Positions 8,101 through 14,038 of a DNA stretch of 31,159 nt are shown one piece after another. The position numbers were made by a program, and so were the translations under genes. Position 1 is the stretch's first letter. Each line of letters opens with the position of its first letter. Origin of the DNA: Pseudomonadota bacterium (GTDB lineage Bacteria; Pseudomonadota; Gammaproteobacteria; Xanthomonadales; Xanthomonadaceae); contig JAFADB010000070.1 in the NCBI GenBank assembly GCA_023425225.1, positions 1 to 31,159 of the forward strand, in the 5' to 3' direction. The notes below the pieces were generated by a model. The model was not told the DNA's origin. It did no database searches and saw nothing but the letters and a program-made list of their open reading frames with translations.

Positions 8101-9624
8101 ATGCCCAAGAACGGACCGGATCTGGGCCCCATCCGCGTGCTCCTGGTGGAGGATTCCCCGGAGGACGCGGAACTGCTGTGCGACCAATTGCTCGAGTCCG
8201 GGCTCAAGGCCGCTTTCGAGCGCGTGGAGAACGAGCAGGGCCTGCGCGAGGCGCTGGAACGCTTCCGACCCGACATCGTCCTGTCCGACCTGAGCATGCC
8301 GGGATTTTCCGGGCACGATGCGCTGGCGATCGTGCGCGCCGGCAGCGCGCACATGCCGTTTATTTTCGTCTCCGGCACGATGGGCGAGGAAACCGCGGTG
8401 GCGGCCCTGCACGAGGGCGCCAACGACTACATCATCAAGCACAACCCCACGCGCCTGCCTTCGGCTGTGGCCCGCGCCATCCGCGAGGCCCGCAACGAGG
8501 CCGAGCGCCAGCGCGTGGAGCGCGAGCTGATGCGTGCGCAGCGGCTGGAGAGCATGGCACTGCTCGCCGCCGGGCTGAGCCATGACCTGCGCAACATCCT
8601 GCAGCCGTTGCTGATCGTGCCCGACCTGCTCAATGGCCGCACCGACGACCCGCAGCTGCGCCAGCTCGCCAACGTGATCTCCGAATGCGGCCGGCGCGGC
8701 CACGAGATGGCCGAAACGATGCTGTCGTTCGTGCGTGGCTCGCGCAAGAGCAGCGAGCGCATCTGCATCGACCATCTGTTCCAGGCGGTGCAGATGCTGC
8801 TCACCAGCAGCCTGCCGCGCGGGGTGACGCTCAAGCTGGAGCCGGTGGCGCCGGACCTGGCGATCGAGGCCAACTTCACCGAGCTGCAGCAGTGCCTGCT
8901 CAACCTGGGGCTCAACGCCATCCAGGCGATGCCACGGGGCGGCGAGCTGGTGTTCAGCGCACGCGAGCTGCCGGCCGACGAGGTCAACGGCGCGCGCCTG
9001 CAGATCAGCGTCAGCGATACCGGCATCGGCATGGATGCGCAGACGCTGGCGCACCTGTTCACGCCGTTCTTCACCACCAAGTCCGACGGCACCGGCCTTG
9101 GATTGAGTTCGTGCAAGCGCATCGTCGAGAGCTATGGCGGCCTGATGGTGGTGGAAAGCCATCCAGGGCACGGCACCCGTTTCGACCTGGTGCTGCCGAT
9201 GAAGGGCGCCACCGCCGTGGTGTCGGAGGAGAACCTGGCCTCGCCGTCCGGCAGCGGCCAGCGGCTGCTGGTGATCGACGGCGAGGCCACCCAGCTATCG
9301 CTGCTGGGCAATGCGCTGTCCAGCCAGGGCTACCGGCCCAAGCTGGCCGCCGACGGTGCCGCCGCGCTGCGCCAGGTACGCGAGGATGCGCTGCCGGACC
9401 TGGTGATCGTGGACAGCGACATCATCCTGCTGTCGGCGGTGAGCCTGTTGTTCAGCCTGTGCGAACTGGGTTATCGCGGACCGGCGATCGTGCTGGAGGA
9501 TCCGAGCGCGCCGCTGGAGCGCGAGCATTTTCCCGATGAGATCGCGGTCCATATCCTCGGCAAGCCGCTGGAGATGCACCGCGTGTTCCGCGCGGTGGCG
9601 CACGCGCTGGAGGCGGCGCCGTAA
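8101..9624 (+). CDS. Hybrid receiver-histidine kinase-receiver protein
   Basis: Soluble 507-residue protein without membrane segments. The N-terminal receiver (about 11-130) has Glu17-Asp18, phospho-acceptor Asp63, Ser91 and Lys113. A coiled-coil-like linker leads to a dimerisation domain with GLSHDLRN and phospho-acceptor His161, then HATPase_c (NLGLNAIQ N-box, DTGIGMD G1, GTGLGLS G2). The C-terminal receiver (about 388-505) retains Asp438 and the GKP lysine, but its acidic pocket reads Asp393-Gly394-Glu395 and a Glu replaces the usual Thr/Ser after IVL, so it may be weakly active or structural. It begins six bases after the receiver gene, so all three genes form one operon. Role inferred: accept phosphate or state from the upstream receiver and relay it; the final output is not encoded here. 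Confidence 0.92.
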   Translation: MPKNGPDLGPIRVLLVEDSPEDAELLCDQLLESGLKAAFERVENEQGLREALERFRPDIVLSDLSMPGFSGHDALAIVRAGSAHMPFIFVSGTMGEETAVAALHEGANDYIIKHNPTRLPSAVARAIREARNEAERQRVERELMRAQRLESMALLAAGLSHDLRNILQPLLIVPDLLNGRTDDPQLRQLANVISECGRRGHEMAETMLSFVRGSRKSSERICIDHLFQAVQMLLTSSLPRGVTLKLEPVAPDLAIEANFTELQQCLLNLGLNAIQAMPRGGELVFSARELPADEVNGARLQISVSDTGIGMDAQTLAHLFTPFFTTKSDGTGLGLSSCKRIVESYGGLMVVESHPGHGTRFDLVLPMKGATAVVSEENLASPSGSGQRLLVIDGEATQLSLLGNALSSQGYRPKLAADGAAALRQVREDALPDLVIVDSDIILLSAVSLLFSLCELGYRGPAIVLEDPSAPLEREHFPDEIAVHILGKPLEMHRVFRAVAHALEAAP

Positions 9625-9630
9625 GGCGGG

Positions 9631-9718
9631 CCAGACGGTCCGCGCTCCGGTATCCCGTCTGGAGCCGAGCCCGCTCGGCTGGGCCGTCCCGGTAGCGCCT
9701 CGGCCGGGCCCGGCGCTA
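9631..9718. other. Three hairpins between convergent genes
   Basis: Three inverted repeats fill the gap between the hybrid kinase (+) and the Anbu gene (-): 9631-9638 with 9655-9662 (8 bp), 9663-9669 with 9674-9680 (7 bp, CCCG loop) and 9693-9699 with 9712-9718 (7 bp). None has a T-tract. As a group they probably serve as a bidirectional termination or mRNA-end region. Confidence 0.45.
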
Positions 9719-9754
9719 TGACAGGCAGGCAGGATGCGTCACGGGGCTCCCGCG

Positions 9755-10579
9755 CTACTGCTGCTGCGAGCCCTGGTCGCCGGGGTCGCGGCGCACCACG
9801 CGTGGCGGCAACGGCGGCAGCTGCGCCTCCGGGGCGCCTTCTGGCAGCGAGGGTTCCCACGGGAAGCGCGGCAGCGTGCGCACCGCGTTCTCCAGCTTGC
9901 GCGACCAGGTGTCGTGGATCTCGGCGTACAGCGGCGTGTCCGCTTCCAGGCGCATGCGCTCGGTCACCCGCAGGTCGTTGGTGCGCACCAGCGCCAGGTC
10001 GATCGGCAGGCCGACGGAGAGATTGGAGCGGATGGTCGAATCCAGCGACACCAGCGCGGTGCGGGCGGCATCCTCGAGCTTCATCTGCGGGCGGATGATG
10101 CGGTCCAGGATCGGCTTGCCGTACTTGGATTCGCCGATCTGCAGGTACGGCGTCTCGGCCGAGGCGGAGATGGCGTTGCCCAGCGAATAGATCATGTACA
10201 GCCCGGGGCGCTCGCCGGCGATCTGTCCGCCCAGGATCAGCGTGGCTTGGGTGTTCACGCCCTGGTGCTGCGAGTCGTCGCCCAGCTTGGCCTGGCTGGC
10301 CACCAGCACCTCGCCCACGTACTCGGCCACCTCGAACAGGTGCCGGAACGAACGCAGGCTGCGCGGCGCCTGTTGCTCGGCGTCGCGGCGCAGGCGCGAG
10401 ATCGCCAGTTGCGTGGTGCCCAGGTTGCCGGCGGACATGACGACGAACACCGCCTGACCGGGATACTCGAAGGTATGCAGCTTGCCGTGCACGCGGACGT
10501 CGTCCAGCGAGGCGTTGGTGCGGGTGTCTGCGGCGAAGACCAGGCCTTCGTCCACTTCGATGCCGACGCAATAAGTCAT
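9755..10579 (-). CDS. Anbu-type proteasome-like peptidase
   Basis: A 274-residue N-terminal nucleophile hydrolase fold protein of the Anbu (bacterial proteasome beta-related) family. The start at 10579 gives the family's typical N-terminus MTYCVG, exposing Thr2 as predicted nucleophile after Met removal; Asp18 (AADTRTNA) and Lys33 (HGKLH) match the proteasomal catalytic residues. Anbu proteins assemble into ring or helical oligomers; their substrates and activity remain poorly defined. A proline-rich, charged tail of about 35 residues (239-274, with PPLPPR and ending SQQQ) extends past the core. The usual neighbours (transglutaminase-like, alpha-E and circularly permuted ATP-grasp proteins) are absent here. 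It is convergent with the kinase operon and divergent from folK. Confidence 0.9.
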   Translation of the reverse strand: MTYCVGIEVDEGLVFAADTRTNASLDDVRVHGKLHTFEYPGQAVFVVMSAGNLGTTQLAISRLRRDAEQQAPRSLRSFRHLFEVAEYVGEVLVASQAKLGDDSQHQGVNTQATLILGGQIAGERPGLYMIYSLGNAISASAETPYLQIGESKYGKPILDRIIRPQMKLEDAARTALVSLDSTIRSNLSVGLPIDLALVRTNDLRVTERMRLEADTPLYAEIHDTWSRKLENAVRTLPRFPWEPSLPEGAPEAQLPPLPPRVVRRDPGDQGSQQQ

Positions 10580-10605
10580 GGGGCCGCCGTCTGGAATGCG
10601 CCACG

Positions 10606-10611
10606 ATTCTA
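10606..10611 (-). promoter_or_regulatory. Possible -10 box of the Anbu gene
   Basis: Read leftward this is TAGAAT, a 5/6 match to TATAAT, 26 bases upstream of the Anbu ATG. No convincing -35 box is present, so this is tentative. Confidence 0.35.
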
Positions 10612-10712
10612 TGCGCCGCGGCCCGCGCTTGGCTAGGCGCGCGGCCCCGCGTGCAGGCCGCGTACACGCCCGTGAAGGTTGACCTTGCCGGCGTCGCGTG
10701 TCGCAATAGCGC

Positions 10713-11234
10713 ATGGTCAACGTGCTTCTCAGCCTCGGCAGCAACCTCCAGCCCCGGCACCACCTGCGCCAGGCCGTGGCGGCGCTGCGGCAGCGCTTCG
10801 GCGACGACATCGTGGTGTCGCGGGCCTACCGCACGCCGGCGGTCGGGTTCGAGGGCCCGGACTTCCTGAACAACGCGGTGTCGCTGCATACCGACATGGA
10901 ACTGGGCGAGCTCGATGCGTGGCTGCATGCGCTCGAGGATGCGCACGGCCGCGACCGCAGCGGGCCGCGCTTCGCCGACCGCACGCTGGACCTGGACATC
11001 GTCTTCTACGGCGACCGCATCGCCGACGGTCCCGGCCACCTGCGCATCCCGCGGCCGGAGCTGCGGCACGCGTTCGTGCTGCGGCCGCTGGCGGAGATCG
11101 CGCCGGACTTCGTCGATCCGCTCAGCGGCCGCACGCTGGCCGAGCTGTGGCGCGCGCACCCGGACCACGGGCGGCATTTCGATGCGGTGCCGCTGGACGG
11201 GCAGGGTGCCGACTGGCCGGTTCACGCCGCGTAG
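10713..11234 (+). CDS. folK: 2-amino-4-hydroxy-6-hydroxymethyldihydropteridine diphosphokinase
   Basis: Transfers pyrophosphate from ATP to 6-hydroxymethyl-7,8-dihydropterin, the step before dihydropteroate synthase in folate synthesis; cytosolic. The 173-residue length is slightly above the E. coli enzyme (about 159). Visible motifs: LSLGSNLQPR (6-15), YRTPAVG followed by GPDFLNNAV (to about 56), the HPPK signature RTLDLDIVFYG with magnesium ligands Asp93 and Asp95, and RIPRPELRHAFVLRPL. It is divergent from the Anbu gene and convergent with a pteridine-reductase-like SDR, which suggests a small pterin neighbourhood. Confidence 0.96.
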   Translation: MVNVLLSLGSNLQPRHHLRQAVAALRQRFGDDIVVSRAYRTPAVGFEGPDFLNNAVSLHTDMELGELDAWLHALEDAHGRDRSGPRFADRTLDLDIVFYGDRIADGPGHLRIPRPELRHAFVLRPLAEIAPDFVDPLSGRTLAELWRAHPDHGRHFDAVPLDGQGADWPVHAA

Positions 11235-11263
11235 GCGCGCACCACCAGCCGGGATCGGGACTG

Positions 11264-11283
11264 GCACGGGCGGGCACCCGTGC
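11264..11283. terminator. Hairpin between convergent folK and SDR genes
   Basis: GCACGGG (11264-11270) pairs perfectly with CCCGTGC (11277-11283) over a six-base loop; outer CACCAGC and GCTGGTG copies could extend a second fold. No T-tract, but the position between two convergent stops fits a shared transcript end. Confidence 0.4.
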
Positions 11284-11316
11284 TGGTGACGCTGCCGCAC
11301 CGTCCGCCGGGCTCTA

Positions 11317-12054
11317 CTAGGTCAGCCGCCGTCCACCGTCCAGTGCGAGCGTGTGGCCGGTGACGTAGCTGGCATCCTGCAGCAGCCAGCGCACCGCCTC
11401 GGCCACCTCCTCGACCGTGCCGATGCGCGCCAGCGGGGTGCGCGCCAGCAGCGCCTGGCGGGCGGCTTCGGACGGCTCCGGCTGCGGCCACAGGATCGCG
11501 CCGGGAGCGATCGCGTTCACCCGCACCTCGGGAGCCAGTTCCAGCGCCATGGCCTGGGTCAGCATGGCCAGCGCCGCCTTGGCCGCGCTGTAGACCGGGT
11601 AGTCGCGGCGTGGCCGGTCGGCATGCAGGTCGGTCAGGTTGACCACCGCGCCGTGGCGTTCGCGCAGGTGGGGGGCGGCGGCCTGCATCAGGAAGAACGG
11701 TGCGCGCGCGTTGACCGCGAACAGTTCGTCCCACTGCCGCGGCGTGGCTTCGCCGACCGGGGTGGGGAAGAAGTTGGAGGCGTTGTTCACCAGCGCATCG
11801 AGTCGGCCGAAGTGCTGCAGGCAGGCGTCGACCAGCCGTTGCGGCGCGTCGGCGTCGAGCAGGTCGGCATGCAGCGCGATGGCGCTGCCGGGGCGGCGGG
11901 CATTGGCCTGTTCGGCCAGGGCCTGCAGCGCATCGCCCGAGCTGAGGCCGTGCATGGCCACGCGGAAGCCGTGGGCGTGCAGGTGGGTGCAGATGGCCGC
12001 GCCGATGCGGCGGGCGCTGCCGGTGACCAGGACCACGGGGGCGTTGTCGGGCAT
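11317..12054 (-). CDS. folM: Pteridine reductase-like short-chain dehydrogenase (FolM/PTR1 type)
   Basis: NADPH-dependent SDR of 245 residues, predicted to reduce dihydropterins (dihydromonapterin or dihydrofolate type). The nucleotide-binding motif is TGSARRIG (11-18), the Arg-containing form typical of pteridine reductases, followed by NNASNFFPT (90-98). The classical SDR catalytic serine is replaced: Asp142, Tyr155 and Lys159 have the same spacing as the Asp-Tyr-Lys triad of Leishmania PTR1. The start at 12054 is chosen because the fold begins immediately after it; sequence upstream is not conserved in character. Convergence with folK strengthens the pterin assignment. Exact substrate is uncertain; a general SDR role cannot be excluded. 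Confidence 0.85.
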   Translation of the reverse strand: MPDNAPVVLVTGSARRIGAAICTHLHAHGFRVAMHGLSSGDALQALAEQANARRPGSAIALHADLLDADAPQRLVDACLQHFGRLDALVNNASNFFPTPVGEATPRQWDELFAVNARAPFFLMQAAAPHLRERHGAVVNLTDLHADRPRRDYPVYSAAKAALAMLTQAMALELAPEVRVNAIAPGAILWPQPEPSEAARQALLARTPLARIGTVEEVAEAVRWLLQDASYVTGHTLALDGGRRLT

Positions 12055-12175
12055 GGCGTGTTCTCGACCTGTTCTCGATGGATCGGCAGGGATTGTCGGG
12101 CATCGGGCGTCCACGCGGGGTGTCCGCGCGCGCCGGGCCGAAGCGCCGGCGAACGGGATTGCGGCCCAACCCGCA

Positions 12176-12206
12176 TTGGCGGCGCGGCAAGGCGAGCGCC
12201 TATGCT
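12176..12206 (+). promoter_or_regulatory. Possible promoter of the MidA-like methyltransferase gene
   Basis: TTGGCG at 12176-12181 and TATGCT at 12201-12206 with a 19-base spacer, 28 bases before the preferred ATG at 12235. The -10 box overlaps the alternative ATG at 12202, which favours the later start. The spacer is long, so this is tentative. Confidence 0.35.
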
Positions 12207-12234
12207 GTGCGTCCTTCCCGCCGATCCATCGCGC

Positions 12235-13419
12235 ATGCCATCCGACCTGCCACTTCCCGACTACGAAGCCCTGGCCCACAGCGACCGCCTGTCTGCCCAC
12301 CTGCGCGCGGAGATCGCCGGCGGCCACGGTGCGATCCCGTTTGCGCGGTTCATGGAGCTGGCGTTGTACGCGCCCGGGCTGGGCTACTACAGCGCCGGTT
12401 CCAGCAAGTTCGGCGATGCCGGCGATTTCACCACCGCGCCGGAGATCGGCCCGCTGTTCGCCGCCACGCTGGCCAACGCGGTGGCGCCGGTGCTGCAGCA
12501 GCTGGGGCCGCAATCGCGGATGCTGGAGATCGGCGGCGGCAGCGGCGCGTTCGCCGAGGTGATGCTCAAGCGGCTGCTGGAACTGGATGCGCTGCCCGAG
12601 CGCTACGCCATCCTCGAGCCCAGCGCCGACCTGCGCGAGCGCCAGCGCGAGCGGCTGGGGCGTTCGCTGATCCCACCGGTGTTCGACCTGGTGGAATGGC
12701 TGGACCGGCCGTTCCAGGACGAATGGAACGGCCTGCTGTTCGCCAACGAGGTGCTCGATGCGCTGCCGACCTCGCGCTTCACCCTGCGCGACGGCGAGGT
12801 GTTCGAGGAAACCGTGGTGCTCGACGGCGAGGGCGATTTCCGCCGTGGCGAGCAGCCGGCCGATGCGCTGCTGGCGGCCGCGGTCCGCCACGTCGAGCGC
12901 TACCTGGAACAGCCCTTCGCCGACGGCTACCGCTCCGAGATCCTGCCGCAGCTGCCGTACTGGGTGCAGGCCGTGGCCGGCGGGCTGCGCGACGGGGCGA
13001 TGCTGTTCGTGGACTACGGTTATCCGCGCCGCGAGTACTACCTGCCGCAGCGCAACGAGGGCACGGTGCGCGCGTTCTATCGCCATCGCGTGCACAACGA
13101 CGTGTACCGCTGGCCCGGCCTGCAGGACATCACCGCCTCGGTGGACTTCACCGCGCTGGCCGAGGCCGGCACCGGTGCCGGTTTCGAGCTGGCCGGCTAC
13201 TGCACCCAGGCCAGTTTCCTGCTCGGTTGCGGGCTGGACCAGCTGCTGGCCGCGGCCGAGCAGCGCAGCGACGAGGTCGGGCGCATGCGCCTGCGCGAGC
13301 AGGTCAAGCGGCTGACGCTGCCCAGCGAGATGGGCGAGCGTTTCCAGGCGATGGGATTCGCGCGCGGGGTGGATTTCGGCAGCGCGTTCCTGTCCGGCGA
13401 CCTGACCTGGCGGCTGTGA
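12235..13419 (+). CDS. SAM-dependent methyltransferase, MidA/NDUFAF7 family
   Basis: A 394-residue class I methyltransferase of the COG1565 family. Mitochondrial members (MidA/NDUFAF7) methylate an arginine of a complex I subunit; the target of bacterial homologues is not established. Features: IPFARFMELALYAPGLGYY (about 33-51), KFGDAGDFTTAPEIGP, the SAM-binding loop MLEIGGGSG (from residue 96), FANEVLDALP and VDYGYPRREYY near the C-terminal third. The ATG at 12235 is chosen; an ATG at 12202 would add eleven residues but coincides with a likely -10 box. A VanZ-like gene follows within 11 bases, suggesting co-transcription. Confidence 0.92.
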   Translation: MPSDLPLPDYEALAHSDRLSAHLRAEIAGGHGAIPFARFMELALYAPGLGYYSAGSSKFGDAGDFTTAPEIGPLFAATLANAVAPVLQQLGPQSRMLEIGGGSGAFAEVMLKRLLELDALPERYAILEPSADLRERQRERLGRSLIPPVFDLVEWLDRPFQDEWNGLLFANEVLDALPTSRFTLRDGEVFEETVVLDGEGDFRRGEQPADALLAAAVRHVERYLEQPFADGYRSEILPQLPYWVQAVAGGLRDGAMLFVDYGYPRREYYLPQRNEGTVRAFYRHRVHNDVYRWPGLQDITASVDFTALAEAGTGAGFELAGYCTQASFLLGCGLDQLLAAAEQRSDEVGRMRLREQVKRLTLPSEMGERFQAMGFARGVDFGSAFLSGDLTWRL

Positions 13420-13430
13420 CGGTGCCGGTG

Positions 13431-13817
13431 ATGGGGGCGATGCGCCCGTTGCGCCGGCCCGGGCTGTGGCTGGGCCTGTGGATCGCGGCGATCGTCGCGG
13501 TGATCGTGGTCTGCCTGTTGCCGCCGGCGCCGCTGGCGCTGCCCGCGGGCGGCGACAAGGTCGAGCACCTTGTTACCTATTTCCTGCTGTCGGCCGGGGC
13601 GGTGCAGCTGTTCGCCACGCGCCGCGCGCTGGCGGCCGCGGCGATCGGGCTGGTGCTGCTGGGCATCGGCATCGAGTTCGCGCAGGGCGCGTTGACCGTC
13701 ACGCGCATGGCCGATCCGCTGGATGCGCTGGCCAATGCGGCGGGCGTGGGACTGGGCATGCTGGTGGCGGCGACACCGGCGCGCGAGCTGCTGCTCAGGC
13801 TGGAGCGGGGCCGCTAG
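13431..13817 (+). CDS. VanZ-like membrane protein
   Basis: Small inner-membrane protein of 128 residues with about four hydrophobic segments. It has the VanZ-like pattern: GGDKVEHLVTYFLLS in the first half and FAQGAL...DPLDALANAAGVGLG in the last segments, matching the conserved DK(V/L)xHxxxYF and E...R..D..D...N..G residues of that family. VanZ confers low-level teicoplanin resistance in enterococci, but Gram-negative homologues have no known role, so resistance should not be inferred. The start at 13431 is chosen; an ATG at 13440 is equally possible. It lies 11 bases after the methyltransferase gene. Confidence 0.8.
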   Translation: MGAMRPLRRPGLWLGLWIAAIVAVIVVCLLPPAPLALPAGGDKVEHLVTYFLLSAGAVQLFATRRALAAAAIGLVLLGIGIEFAQGALTVTRMADPLDALANAAGVGLGMLVAATPARELLLRLERGR

Positions 13818-13841
13818 AGCGCTCTTCGCGCTTTGCGGTGA

Positions 13842-13927
13842 CGTCGTCCCCGCGCAGGCGGGGATCCGGCGCCTTTCCCGGCCAGATCGCAGTCAGCCAC
13901 CGGGCTCGCGCCTGCGCGGGAGCGACG
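13842..13927. repeat. REP-like inverted repeat pair
   Basis: Two units in opposite orientation flank about 45 bases. The left unit (13842-13863) contains CCCCGC and GCGGGG forming a perfect 6-bp stem over GCAG. The right unit (13908-13927) is the reverse complement of the left at roughly 18 of 21 positions. Related units recur at 30113-30208, so this is a dispersed repeat family and not just a local hairpin. It lies between the VanZ-like gene and the convergent hexosaminidase gene, a typical site for REP/BIME elements. Confidence 0.7.
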
Positions 13928-14038
13928 ATGCAGGGCCGTTCCGCAATTGCCTGACTCGACGATGCTCTGGAAGCGGCGGTTGCCTGCGCATCGCTGCCGC
14001 CGAAGCGCTGGCCGCGTTGCACGGCCAGAGCCCAGGTG

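Noticed and set aside
13431..13817. Glycopeptide resistance determinant (VanZ)
   Set aside because: Only the broad VanZ-like fold is supported; no other van genes are near and the outer membrane already excludes glycopeptides in such bacteria.
13818..14038. Frameshifted C-terminal extension of the hexosaminidase
   Set aside because: The alternative minus frame continues past the stop, but the extra sequence corresponds to the REP-like repeat and lacks domain features; the protein already ends after a complete beta-sandwich.
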